Shown here in pieces: positions 7,698-15,897 of a stretch of 64,000 bases of DNA. Within the stretch, counting starts at the first letter, position 1, and every line of letters begins with the position of its first letter. A program made the translations under genes and the position numbers. Under the pieces are notes generated by a model that was not told where the DNA came from, searched no databases, and saw only the letters and a list, made by a program, of their open reading frames with translations. Source of the stretch: Pseudomonas sp. RSB 5.4 (GTDB taxonomy: Bacteria > Pseudomonadota > Gammaproteobacteria > Pseudomonadales > Pseudomonadaceae); NCBI RefSeq assembly GCF_037126175.1, contig NZ_CP146986.1, positions 1,206,501 through 1,270,500 on the forward strand, in the 5' to 3' direction.

Positions 7698-9323
7698 TCA
7701 GAAGATGTAGTCGGTGGTCAGGAAGCTCGAATCGCGGCCGCGAATGATTTCGCTGATCAGATCCTTGTTGCTGTCCTGGAACTTGGTCGCCACCAGTGTG
7801 CGGATCGAAAACACCCGCAGCGCATCGTGTACCGACAGCGTGCCTTCGGCGGAGTTCTTGCGCCCGTTGAACGGGTAGGTGTCCGGCCCGCGCTGGCACT
7901 GGGCGTTGAGGTTGATCCGCCCGACCTGGTTGGCGAAAGTGTCGACCAGTCGGCCGATCGCCACCGGGTTGGTGCCGAACAGGCTTAGTTGCTGGCCGAA
8001 ATCCGACTCCAGCACGTAATCGATCACGGTATCGAGATGACGATACGGAACGATTGGCACCACCGGGCCGAATTGTTCTTCGTTGTACACGCGCATCTGC
8101 GGCGTCACCGGGTACAGCACGGCTGGGTAAAAGAACGACTCACGACTCTCGCCGCCGTTCGGGTTGACCACTTGTGCGCCCTTGCTCTGCGCATCGGCCA
8201 CCAGGCCGTGCAGGTAGTCGACCTTGCCCGACTCCGGCAGCGGCGTCAGCGCCACGCCGCTGTCCCACGGCATGCCCGGCTTGAGCGTGGCGAGTTTGGC
8301 GTTGAATTTTTCGATGAAGGCGTCGACCACGTCCTCGTGCACAAACAGGATCTTCAGCGCGGTGCAGCGCTGGCCGTTGAACGACAGCGAACCGGTGACC
8401 GCTTCGCTGACTGCGTTGTCCAGATCGACTTTCGGCAGGACGATGCCGGGGTTCTTCGCATCCAGACCCAGCGCGGCGCGCAAACGGTGCGGTTTCGGGT
8501 GCAGTTTCTTCAGGTCGCTGGCAGCCTTGTTGGTGCCGATGAAGGCGAAGATGTCGATCTTGCCGCTGGCCATCAGCGCGCTGACCGTCTCGCGGCCGCT
8601 GCCGTAGATCACGTTGATCACGCCAGTCGGGAAGCTGTCGCGGAACGCCTCGAGCAGTGGGCGGATCAGCAGCACGCCGAGCTTGGCCGGTTTGAACACC
8701 ACGGTGTTGCCCATGATCAGCGCCGGAATCAGCGTGGTGAAGGTTTCGTTCAGCGGATAGTTGTAAGGGCCCATGCACAGTGCGACACCGAGCGGCACGC
8801 GACGGATCTGGCCGAGGGTGTCCTGCTCCAGTTCGAAACGGCTGGAGCGGCGGTCGAGTTCCTTCAGCGCGTTGATGGTGTCGACGATGTAGTCGCAGGT
8901 GCGGTCGAACTCTTTTTCCGAGTCCTTGAGGTTCTTGCCGATCTCCCACATCAGCAGCTTGACCACGGCTTCGCGCTGCTGGCGCATACGCCCGAGGAAC
9001 GCTTCGACGTGCTGGATCCGTTCGGCCACGCGCATGGTCGGCCACTGGCCCTGACCGCGATCGTAGGCGCGCACGGCGGCATCGAGGGCGGTGAGGGCGG
9101 TGTCGGCGTCGAGCAGTGGCGTGCTGCCGAGGATCACTTGTTCATCCCCGCTTTCGCCATGGATATAGACCGGGCTACGCACTTGTGCGAGCGGGCCGTC
9201 CCAGCGCCGCAGTTCGCCATCGACGAGGTATTCGCGTTGCTCGACCTGACCGTCGAGGCGGTATTTTTCCGGGATGTCGCTGACAGAAGGGAACAGATTG
9301 CCAAGGATGTTTGCTGTGGTCAT
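7698..9323 (-). CDS. gapN: non-phosphorylating, NADP-dependent glyceraldehyde-3-phosphate dehydrogenase
   Basis: The 541-residue aldehyde dehydrogenase oxidises an aldehyde substrate with NAD(P). It has the cofactor-site block GPYNYPLNETFTTL and NTVVFKPAK, the glutamate region and the catalytic FNGQRCTALK, with Cys about residue 320. The FNGQRCTA form and the length match the GapN group, which converts glyceraldehyde-3-phosphate directly to 3-phosphoglycerate without phosphate. ATG at 9323 is preferred: GGGGT precedes it and the family N-terminus starts there. An open frame extends to 9470 without family similarity. The gene is followed 13 bases later by the FUSC gene. A different aldehyde substrate remains possible. 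Confidence 0.85.
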   Translation of the reverse strand: MTTANILGNLFPSVSDIPEKYRLDGQVEQREYLVDGELRRWDGPLAQVRSPVYIHGESGDEQVILGSTPLLDADTALTALDAAVRAYDRGQGQWPTMRVAERIQHVEAFLGRMRQQREAVVKLLMWEIGKNLKDSEKEFDRTCDYIVDTINALKELDRRSSRFELEQDTLGQIRRVPLGVALCMGPYNYPLNETFTTLIPALIMGNTVVFKPAKLGVLLIRPLLEAFRDSFPTGVINVIYGSGRETVSALMASGKIDIFAFIGTNKAASDLKKLHPKPHRLRAALGLDAKNPGIVLPKVDLDNAVSEAVTGSLSFNGQRCTALKILFVHEDVVDAFIEKFNAKLATLKPGMPWDSGVALTPLPESGKVDYLHGLVADAQSKGAQVVNPNGGESRESFFYPAVLYPVTPQMRVYNEEQFGPVVPIVPYRHLDTVIDYVLESDFGQQLSLFGTNPVAIGRLVDTFANQVGRINLNAQCQRGPDTYPFNGRKNSAEGTLSVHDALRVFSIRTLVATKFQDSNKDLISEIIRGRDSSFLTTDYIF

Positions 9324-9409
9324 GTCGCTACCCCGTGTTGATGTCCGTATACAGATCAAAAAGTCTTTACAGGTTATACGCCTGAATGCGCCGACATTTA
9401 AACCCGCCA

Positions 9410-9427
9410 ATGTCACGCGAATGTCAC
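9410..9427 (+). promoter_or_regulatory. PHO-box-like direct repeat
   Basis: ATGTCAC occurs twice with four bases between (GCGA), an 11-base period that matches the PhoB-site layout CTGTCAT-N4-CTGTCAT with one mismatch per repeat if C is allowed at the last position. It reads rightward, away from gapN, while the next rightward gene is 268 bases away. A functional PhoB site is therefore uncertain. Confidence 0.4.
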
Positions 9428-9470
9428 GCAGAGATGCGGAACAGAGCTCTGACTGGTTTATGAAATCCAA

Positions 9471-9560
9471 TGTGGGAGCGGGCTTGCTCGCGAATGCGTC
9501 CTTTCAACTGACATCCTCATGGCTGACACACCGCATTCGCGAGCAAGCCCGCTCCCACAG
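9471..9560. repeat. REP pair (BIME-like), family 1
   Basis: Two inverted copies of TGTGGGAGCGGGCTTGCTCG with a 35-45 base middle segment. This is the common fluorescent Pseudomonas REP, mobilised by RAYT transposases, none of which is in the window. Confidence 0.95.
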
Positions 9561-9695
9561 TTGAATTGTATGGTTTGAACATTTTCTGCTGGCCCCCGAA
9601 GTTCCCCTCACTGTCCCGCAATGCCCTCAACCCTCTGGCGCCGCTGCCTTAAGGTGGGCTCACAACAATAAACGGCATCCCACGCGAGGATCGTT

Positions 9696-10058
9696 ATGCG
9701 GGCATTGCGATTGACCTTTTTGCTGGCGCTGGCGATTGCGCTGCCTGGCTGCGGCGATGACGCCAAACCTCCAGCCACCCATCGCGTTGCGAGCAACGCC
9801 ACCCCCTCCGACCCGGCACTGGCGCAGATCTACGCCAACAGCTGCCAGCTGTGTCACGCCAATCCGGCCGCCAACGCACCATTAACCGGTGACCGTAAAG
9901 CCTGGGAACCGCGTATCCAGCAGGGCGCCGACACGCTGCTCGACCACGCCATCAACGGCTACAACGGTATGCCGCCGATGGGCCAGTGCGTCGAGTGTTC
10001 GGAAGAACAATTCCTGCAACTGATCGGCTTCATGGCCGACCAGCCCCTCCCACAATAA
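9696..10058 (+). CDS. c-type cytochrome lipoprotein (cytochrome c5-like)
   Basis: The 120-residue product has a signal peptide ending in the lipobox LPGC (Cys19), a linker rich in Pro, Ala and Thr, a haem-attachment motif CQLCH at about residue 50 and a downstream GYNGMPPMGQC segment providing the axial Met. A CVEC pair after this Met is typical of cytochrome c5 proteins. It is expected to be anchored to a membrane and to carry electrons in the periplasm. It is the first gene of a three-gene unit; the next gene, a Tat-exported FAD oxidase, starts 11 bases later, so the cytochrome may be its electron acceptor. That pairing is inference. Confidence 0.88.
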   Translation: MRALRLTFLLALAIALPGCGDDAKPPATHRVASNATPSDPALAQIYANSCQLCHANPAANAPLTGDRKAWEPRIQQGADTLLDHAINGYNGMPPMGQCVECSEEQFLQLIGFMADQPLPQ

Positions 10059-10068
10059 GGGTGCGCGC

Positions 10069-11463
10069 ATGAGCATGGATCTGACACGCCGGCAGTTGTT
10101 GCAGCGGGCAAGCATCGTCGGCGCGTTCACTGCACTGGCGGCCAATCCCGCGCTGGGGCAATTGATGCGCGCACCGCGACTGATTCCCTGGCGCAACTGG
10201 TCGGGCGGGCAGAGTTGCCTGCCGGCGGCGCGGTTGGCGCCGAAGAATCTCGATGAACTGAGCGCTGCGATTCGCCAGGCCCAAGGCAAAATCCGCCCGG
10301 TCGGTTCGGCGCATTCGTTCAGTGCGCTGGTGCCCACCGACGGCACGCTGCTGTCGCTGAGTTATTTCACCGGGCTGCTCGATCACGACCCGAAAACCCT
10401 GCAGGCCGAATTCGCTGCCGGCACACCGATGTCGCGCATGGGCGTGCCGCTGAAGGACGTTGGCCAGGCGCTGCAAAACATGGCCGACATCGACTATCAG
10501 ACCCTCGCCGGGGCGATTTCCACCTCGACCCACGGCACCGGCAAAACCTTTCAGTCCTATTCCGCCCACGTCTGCGGCATGCAATTGGTGACGGCCAATG
10601 GTGAGGTGCTGGACTGTGACAGCCAGCGCCATCCCGAGGTGTTCAACGCTGCGCGGGTGTCCTTGGGCGCACTGGGCGTGGCGACGAAAATCCGCCTGCA
10701 AAATCGCCCGGCCTATCGCCTGCGCGAACGCCAGTGGATCGCCAGGACCGAAGAGCTGCTGGAAGACCTCGACAAAAACACCCGCGAAAATCAGCACTGG
10801 GAAATGCTCGTGGTCACCCATTCCGATTACGCCTTGTCTATCGCCCTCAACGAAACCAGCGACCCGGCCACCCCGCCAATCCCGCCCGAAGAGGAGGGCG
10901 GCAACGAGTTCGTGACCCTGATCGAGAAGATCGACAAGTACGGCAGCGATTTCCCTGAGCTGCGCAGCACGCTGCTCAACAGCCTGCGGCATCTGGCGAA
11001 TTTTGATGATCGGGTCGGTGACTCGTTCGACATCTACGCCAACGTGCGCACCGTGCGCTTCAACGAAATGGAATACTCGGTGCCTGCCGAACACGGCCCG
11101 GCGTGCCTGCGCGAGATCCTCAAACTGATTCGCGACAAAGACCTGCGCACCTGGTTTCCCATCGAGTATCGCTACGTGAAAGCCGACGATATTCCGCTGA
11201 GCATGTTCGAGGGCCGCGACAGCTGTTCGATCTCGGTGCATCAGCACTATCAGATGGATCACCACAACTTTTTCGCGGCGGTCGAGCCGATTTTCTGGAA
11301 GTACAACGGTCGCCCGCACTGGGGCAAGTTGCACACGCTCAACGCCCGCACGTTACAGCCGCTGTATCCGCGCTGGCGCGAGTTTGTCGAGGTGCGTCAG
11401 GCGCTGGATCCGAGCGGACGCTTTCTCAATGCGCATCTGTCGTCAATTCTGGGGGTGAGCTGA
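10069..11463 (+). CDS. Tat-exported FAD-linked oxidase, lactone-oxidase type
   Basis: The 464-residue protein begins with a twin-arginine signal (DLTRRQLLQRAS). It then has an FAD-binding type-4 domain (about 45-210) with RPVGSAHSFSAL, where the His is at the site of covalent FAD attachment in aldonolactone oxidases, and STSTHGTGKTFQS. The C-terminal half is an ALO domain ending with RPHWGKLHTL, the HWGK motif of L-gulono- and D-arabinono-lactone oxidases. It probably oxidises a sugar lactone or alditol in the periplasm. AAGGG lies five bases before the ATG. It lies between a cytochrome c gene and a Tat-exported PLP enzyme, overlapping the latter by one base. The true substrate is unknown. 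Confidence 0.85.
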   Translation: MSMDLTRRQLLQRASIVGAFTALAANPALGQLMRAPRLIPWRNWSGGQSCLPAARLAPKNLDELSAAIRQAQGKIRPVGSAHSFSALVPTDGTLLSLSYFTGLLDHDPKTLQAEFAAGTPMSRMGVPLKDVGQALQNMADIDYQTLAGAISTSTHGTGKTFQSYSAHVCGMQLVTANGEVLDCDSQRHPEVFNAARVSLGALGVATKIRLQNRPAYRLRERQWIARTEELLEDLDKNTRENQHWEMLVVTHSDYALSIALNETSDPATPPIPPEEEGGNEFVTLIEKIDKYGSDFPELRSTLLNSLRHLANFDDRVGDSFDIYANVRTVRFNEMEYSVPAEHGPACLREILKLIRDKDLRTWFPIEYRYVKADDIPLSMFEGRDSCSISVHQHYQMDHHNFFAAVEPIFWKYNGRPHWGKLHTLNARTLQPLYPRWREFVEVRQALDPSGRFLNAHLSSILGVS

Positions 11464-12746
11464 TGGCGCTCAATCGACGCAATTTCATGCTCGGCACATT
11501 GGGTGTCGGCGCTTTACTGGTGGGCGTGGGCGCCTGGCTGCGACCGGGTGATCGAGGTGCGCCGTACTGTGAATATTTCCGCGCGCTGAACAATGAACTG
11601 AAAGACAAAGGCCCGATGCGCCCGGTGCTGTTGATCGATCTGGATCGCCTCGATCACAACATCGACGTGGTGATGCAGTCGGCCAAACGCGGCGGCAAGC
11701 AATTGCGTCTGGTGGAAAAGTCCCTGCCGTCGCCGGGGCTGTTGAGCTACATCGCGCAACGGGCCGGGACGCAAAAACTCATGTCGTTTCACCAGCCGTT
11801 TCTCAATCACGATGCGGTCACGTTTCCGCAGTCCGACATTCTGCTCGGCAAGCCGTTGCCGGTGCGTTCAGCCGAGCTGTTTTATCAAAACCACAAAGGC
11901 TCGTTCGATCCTTCCAGGCAACTGCAATGGCTGCTCGACGGGCCTGAGCGCCTGCAGCAATACCTCGCGCTGGCGCAGGGGCTGGGCACGCGGATGCGCA
12001 TCAACATCGAGCTGGATGTCGGCCTGCATCGCGGCGGGGTCAGTGATGTGAATGTGTTGGGGCAGATGCTCACGCTGATCAGCGCCAATCCGCAGCATCT
12101 GCAGTTCGCCGGGTTCATGGGTTACGACCCGTTCGTGGGCATGGGCGTACCGGGGATTCTCGGTTCGCCCGAGGAACTGTTCGCCAAAGTCATGGTGATT
12201 TATCAGCGCTGCGTCGATTTCACCCGCCAGCAGTATCCGACGTTGTGGAATGACAACCTGTGCCTGAACACCGCCGGCAGCCCGAGTTACCGCATCCATG
12301 AAAACGAGCGGCTGAGCACCGAGGTTTCGGTGGGCACGGCGATGCTCAAACCGACGCACTACGACCTGCCGTCGCTGGTCGATCACGTGCCGGCGACCTA
12401 CATCGCCACGCCTGTGTTGAAGAGTACGGGGGCGGTCAACATTCCGGCGCTGGATGACAAGTCGCGGCTGTTCTCCTGGTGGGACACCAACCAGCGCCAG
12501 ACCTTTTTCATTTACGGCGGCAACTGGATGGCCGAGTTCGAATCGCCGCCGGGTTTACAGAGCAATGGTGTGTACGGACGCAGCTCGAATCAGGAGATGG
12601 TCAACGGCTCCAACGCCGTTGGCTTGACCATCGAAGATCAAGTCTTCCTGCGCCCCACCCAGACCGAAGCGGTGTTGTTGCAGTTCGGTGATCTGCTCGC
12701 CGTGCGCAGCGGCAAAATCATCCAGACTTGGCCGGTTTACGACTAA
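11463..12746 (+). CDS. Tat-exported fold-type III PLP enzyme (alanine racemase N-terminal/DSD family)
   Basis: The start ATG at 11463 overlaps the upstream stop in TGATG. The N-terminus LNRRNFMLGTLG is a twin-arginine signal with a hydrophobic core up to residue 25. The body is an alanine-racemase-type barrel: PVLLIDLDRLDHNI, then LRLVEKSLPS where Lys86 is the likely PLP lysine, NIELDVGLHRGGV, and a C-terminal D-serine-dehydratase-like domain. Family members racemise or split hydroxy amino acids such as D-threonine. Export by Tat would let it fold with PLP in the cytoplasm. It shares an operon with the FAD oxidase and cytochrome. Substrate and reaction are unknown. Confidence 0.8.
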   Translation: MALNRRNFMLGTLGVGALLVGVGAWLRPGDRGAPYCEYFRALNNELKDKGPMRPVLLIDLDRLDHNIDVVMQSAKRGGKQLRLVEKSLPSPGLLSYIAQRAGTQKLMSFHQPFLNHDAVTFPQSDILLGKPLPVRSAELFYQNHKGSFDPSRQLQWLLDGPERLQQYLALAQGLGTRMRINIELDVGLHRGGVSDVNVLGQMLTLISANPQHLQFAGFMGYDPFVGMGVPGILGSPEELFAKVMVIYQRCVDFTRQQYPTLWNDNLCLNTAGSPSYRIHENERLSTEVSVGTAMLKPTHYDLPSLVDHVPATYIATPVLKSTGAVNIPALDDKSRLFSWWDTNQRQTFFIYGGNWMAEFESPPGLQSNGVYGRSSNQEMVNGSNAVGLTIEDQVFLRPTQTEAVLLQFGDLLAVRSGKIIQTWPVYD

Positions 12747-12773
12747 AAAATATTCAACGTAATCTTTTTTCCT

Positions 12774-12811
12774 ATGCTTGCCCACTGTCAACTCTGACAG
12801 TGGGCAAGCAT
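12774..12811 (+). terminator. perfect 17-bp hairpin after the PLP-enzyme gene
   Basis: ATGCTTGCCCACTGTCA is followed by the loop ACTC and its exact reverse complement. A moderately T-rich tract (GTATTTATAT) follows. It is probably the terminator of the three-gene unit. Confidence 0.65.
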
Positions 12812-12920
12812 GTATTTATATGGGGTAATAGTGACGGCATTATTCTCATTGTTTTGAGTTATGTCTGGATTTTTAAGTGTCCTTCTTGATTGAAAATGTT
12901 CGAAAAATGGAGTGTGTGAA

Positions 12921-13355
12921 ATGAAAAATAAAGTTGAAGTTAAGCGGAATGAAAGAACCACAGGAACTTTTAAAATTGAAATCGTCGGTGGTCTTACCGA
13001 GTTTGTTCACGATCAGATTTCGTTTGATAAAAACAATCAACGTATTCAGATTTTTGCATACGAGGGCGCGACTGGCGGTACCATGCGGCCTCGGAAGCGT
13101 CTGACGTTTGAGTTCGCGCCCGGAACGCCTACTGGTCATTACGATGTCAAGAATATTTTGGAAGCCTCATTGGTCGATTATTCGGACATGCATTCCTTCA
13201 AGTACATTCCCGAGTCAGGATGGATTTCTATTGTTTTCCACGAATCACCGCAGCGAGCGTACGGCCTGTTTACCATGAAGATGAAAAATATTGGCGAGCC
13301 TCATGGTCCTGCGAATATTGAAGTTTTTGGTAATTTTGATTTGATCAACCAATAA
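12921..13355 (+). CDS. hypothetical protein, AT-rich singleton
   Basis: The gene encodes a 144-residue protein starting MKNKVEVKRNERTTG. GGAG lies eight bases before this ATG; an in-frame GTG at 12912 overlaps that site and is rejected. The sequence is rich in predicted beta-strands (FKIEIVGGL, QRIQIFAYEG, LTFEFAPG, GWISIVFHES, ANIEVFGNFD) and has no signal peptide or membrane helix, so a single beta-sandwich domain is likely. I recognise no family. The gene and its 5' region are clearly richer in A and T than their neighbours, which points to recent acquisition or an accessory gene. It sits between the hairpin at 12774 and a single REP-like hairpin at 13381. Confidence 0.65.
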   Translation: MKNKVEVKRNERTTGTFKIEIVGGLTEFVHDQISFDKNNQRIQIFAYEGATGGTMRPRKRLTFEFAPGTPTGHYDVKNILEASLVDYSDMHSFKYIPESGWISIVFHESPQRAYGLFTMKMKNIGEPHGPANIEVFGNFDLINQ

Positions 13356-13380
13356 GCGAGCACTTCTTGACATGCATGCC

Positions 13381-13408
13381 TGTGTGGGAGTGACTTTGCT
13401 CGCTCCCG
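13381..13408 (+). repeat. solitary diverged REP-like hairpin
   Basis: A single degenerate copy of the family 1 REP (TGTGGGAGTGACTTTGCTCG and CTCCC) lies 25 bases after a stop codon. It can fold into a short hairpin and may end the upstream transcript. No second copy follows. Confidence 0.6.
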
Positions 13409-13520
13409 CCTTGCAGCTGTTCAGTTTCAAAAAAAAGATGCCTGGGTGTTTGATTTTTCGCTTTTGACTCCGCCTTTAATGAAGCTTTTATGACAAAAGT
13501 TCGGTAGCACATAGCCAGTC

Positions 13521-13538
13521 CGGTCATGCCTATGTAAC
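13521..13538 (+). promoter_or_regulatory. PHO-box-like site before phdA
   Basis: CGGTCAT-GCCT-ATGTAAC has the PhoB-site layout of two 7-base direct repeats four bases apart, compared with CTGTCAT-N4-CTGTAAC. It points toward the gene at 13601. I see no good -10 hexamer ten bases downstream. The P. aeruginosa pdt locus is known to respond to phosphate starvation, which raises interest in this match. Confidence 0.45.
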
Positions 13539-13600
13539 GCGCTTGAGGGGCCCAATGGGGCGCTTTTCACAAGCCGAGGCGGGACGCCGGGAGTGAGGCA

Positions 13601-14212
13601 ATGGGGACTATGGAACGCTACTCGAAAGTGGGCATGCAGGAACTCGATCAGCGCCTGTCGAAGATCGTCGAAGCGGCGCGCAAGAAGCCGGTTTCGGTGT
13701 ATCGCTACGGTGCGCCGTGGGTCTGGATCGTGTCGCAGGATGACTGGCAGGGTGCCTTGAAAGAGGTCTCCAGCTACATTCCGCCAGGCCATTCGCTGGT
13801 ATTGCTGCGCCCGCAGATCGACGACTTGCTCGATGCCCATCAAGACCTGCTGCACGAACTCAATGCCGAGCCCGGCATGCTCATCCCCGCGCAAACCGTC
13901 ATGCACATTCTGCTCCTGCAACTGCTGTATTCGGTGCCCAGCGAGCAGCAACTGTATGAACAGCTCAATTACAACCTGCTGTTCCGCTGGTTCGTCGGTC
14001 TTGGCCTGAACCAGAAAGTCTGGAGCTTCAACGTCCTCAGTCGCGACATCGCCACGCTCCTCAACAACCGGCGTGCGGTGCAGCTCATTCAGAAAATCAT
14101 CGGCGAAGTGTTCTGCGGTGCCTTGCTGCAAATGCCCGAGTTCTCCTTGAACTTCGCGTTGTTGCATACCTGGCTCGGCAAGCACAGCGGTGCCGCGCAC
14201 GTCAGCAATTAG
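13601..14212 (+). CDS. phdA: PhdA-like protein: Phd/YefM-type domain joined to transposase N-terminal domain
   Basis: The 203-residue protein has an N-terminal Phd/YefM-like segment (about 4-50, VGMQELDQRLSKIVEAARKK followed by the strand PVSVYRYGAPWVWI), similar to antitoxins that bind DNA. The C-terminal part (about 100-160) matches the DUF772 N-terminal domain of IS5/IS1182 transposases: LLLQLLYSVPSEQQLYEQLN and FRWFVGLGL, but the catalytic DDE part is missing. No toxin gene is adjacent. P. aeruginosa PA0691 (PhdA, linked to biofilm and phage-lysis control) lies at the same place before pdtB. The ATG at 13601 is only two bases after GAGG, so ATG 13610 is an alternative start. Confidence 0.75.
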   Translation: MGTMERYSKVGMQELDQRLSKIVEAARKKPVSVYRYGAPWVWIVSQDDWQGALKEVSSYIPPGHSLVLLRPQIDDLLDAHQDLLHELNAEPGMLIPAQTVMHILLLQLLYSVPSEQQLYEQLNYNLLFRWFVGLGLNQKVWSFNVLSRDIATLLNNRRAVQLIQKIIGEVFCGALLQMPEFSLNFALLHTWLGKHSGAAHVSN

Positions 14213-14286
14213 CCGCGCCAGCCATTGGATGCAACACACAAGGCGTGCAACAGCGCCAACAGGTCATCGCGAATTCAGGGGGTAGT

Positions 14287-15885
14287 GTGGATCAGATTTT
14301 CACGTCACGGCTGGCGCTGTGGGGCTGGCTGCTGGTGACGGCCGGCGCGCAACCGGCATTCGCCGAAGAGATTGCCGAAGCTGCTGCGCCGCAACGTCTG
14401 GTGGACGTCAACGAATACTTCGTGCGCGGCAACACCGTGCTCGACGCCAGGGCCATCGAAGAAGCGGTGTACCCGTTTCTCGGCCCGCAGAAAGCCATGA
14501 GCGACATCGAAGGCGCCCGCGATGCCTTGCAGAAGGCCTATCAGGAGCGCGGCTACCAATCGGTGTTCGTCGAACTGCCGGAGCAAGCGGTGGCGGACGG
14601 CATCGTCTATCTGCAAGTCAGCGAAACCAAGGTCGGCCGGGTGCGCGTGGTCGGCGCCAAACACTATTCGCCGCTGGACATCCGCGACAACGTCCCGGCC
14701 CTGAAAGAAGGCGAAGTGCCGGACTTCGCCAAGGTTCAGGGCGAACTGGCGCAGCTCAATAAAACCCCGGGCCGCCAGGTCATGCCGCTGGTGCGCGAAG
14801 GTCAACGCCCCGGCACCATGGACGTCGATTTGCAGGTCGAAGACCAGAACCCCTGGACCGGCAGCATCGGCCTCAACAACGACTACAGCGCCGACACCGA
14901 AAAGCTCCGCGCCGTGACCAGCCTCGGCTACAACAACCTGTGGCAGCTCGGCCACAGCATCAACCTGACATTCTTCACCGCGCCGCAAGACACTGACAAC
15001 GCCAAGGTCTGGTCGGGCTCCTACACCGCGCCATTGACCGAGCGCTGGAGTGTGCAGTTCTCCGGTTATCAGTCCGACAGCAACGTCGCCACCATCGGCG
15101 GCAGCAACGTGCTGGGCAAGGGCCATTCCTACGGGGTGTCGGCGATCTACACGCTGCCGTCCAGTGGCAGTTGGTCGAACTCGCTGTCGGCCGGTATCGA
15201 CTTCAAGGACTTCGACGAACGCCTGACCCTGTCCGGCGAGAGCGACAAGGTGCCGCTGAAATACGCGCCGTTCACCTTCGCCTACAACGGCTTCCGCTAC
15301 ACCGAAAAAAGTCAGCTTGGACTCGGCCTGAGCCTGGTCGCAGCCACCCGCAGCATTTTCGGTTACGGCAGTTCCGACGAAGACTTCGACTACAAACGCT
15401 ACCGGGCCAACCCGAGTTTCGCCGTGCTCAAGGGCGACAGCAACTTCACCTGGACCTTCGACAACGACTGGCAGAGCGCGAGCAAAGGCGCGTTCCAGCT
15501 GGCGTCGGGGCCACTGGTCTCCAACGAACAGTTTTCCGCCGGCGGCGCGACTTCGGTACGCGGCTATCTGGCGGCCGAGCGCACCGGCGATGACGGCGTA
15601 CTGCTCAGTCAGGAGCTGCGCACGCCGTCGCTGGCGAAATACGCCGGCAGCTGGATGCAGGAATGGCGCTTCTACGCCTTCGCCGAAGGCGCGCAACTGT
15701 ACCTGCGCGACGAACTGCCGGACCAGGACGCCAGTTACGCCCTGGCCAGTGTCGGCCTCGGCACCCGCGCCAGCCTGAGCAAATGGCTGTCCGGCAGCCT
15801 CGACTGGGGCTACCCGCTACTCGAAGGGCCGAACACCTCGAAGCAGGAATCGCGCCTGCACTTCAACCTTCAAGCCACTTTTTAA
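14287..15885 (+). CDS. pdtB: TpsB outer-membrane transporter (ShlB/FhaC family), PdtB-like
   Basis: The 532-residue protein has a signal peptide ending in AQPAFA, two POTRA domains (about 35-180, including DVNEYFVRGNTVLD and VGRVRVVGAKHYSPLDI) and a 16-strand type beta-barrel with the conserved VRGYL motif and a final Phe. TpsB proteins export a large TpsA exoprotein through the outer membrane. GTG at 14287 is chosen because GGGGG precedes it; a GTG at 14245 would add a long polar stretch before the signal peptide. It is followed at 12 bases by the ExbB gene, an order known from P. aeruginosa PA0692-PA0694. No TpsA gene is in the window. Confidence 0.87.
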   Translation: MDQIFTSRLALWGWLLVTAGAQPAFAEEIAEAAAPQRLVDVNEYFVRGNTVLDARAIEEAVYPFLGPQKAMSDIEGARDALQKAYQERGYQSVFVELPEQAVADGIVYLQVSETKVGRVRVVGAKHYSPLDIRDNVPALKEGEVPDFAKVQGELAQLNKTPGRQVMPLVREGQRPGTMDVDLQVEDQNPWTGSIGLNNDYSADTEKLRAVTSLGYNNLWQLGHSINLTFFTAPQDTDNAKVWSGSYTAPLTERWSVQFSGYQSDSNVATIGGSNVLGKGHSYGVSAIYTLPSSGSWSNSLSAGIDFKDFDERLTLSGESDKVPLKYAPFTFAYNGFRYTEKSQLGLGLSLVAATRSIFGYGSSDEDFDYKRYRANPSFAVLKGDSNFTWTFDNDWQSASKGAFQLASGPLVSNEQFSAGGATSVRGYLAAERTGDDGVLLSQELRTPSLAKYAGSWMQEWRFYAFAEGAQLYLRDELPDQDASYALASVGLGTRASLSKWLSGSLDWGYPLLEGPNTSKQESRLHFNLQATF

Positions 15886-15897
15886 AGGAGCACGTTC

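Larger units (their letters stand above)
9324..9695. other. 372-base intergenic region between divergent gapN and cytochrome c genes
   Basis: The region holds a direct repeat of ATGTCAC (9410-9427) and one inverted REP pair (9471-9560). The remaining bases show no coding potential that I can support. Confidence 0.7.

Noticed and set aside
7989..9341. Plus-strand open frame of 450 codons over gapN
   Set aside because: It is an antisense frame with no recognisable motif, while gapN is complete with its catalytic Cys.
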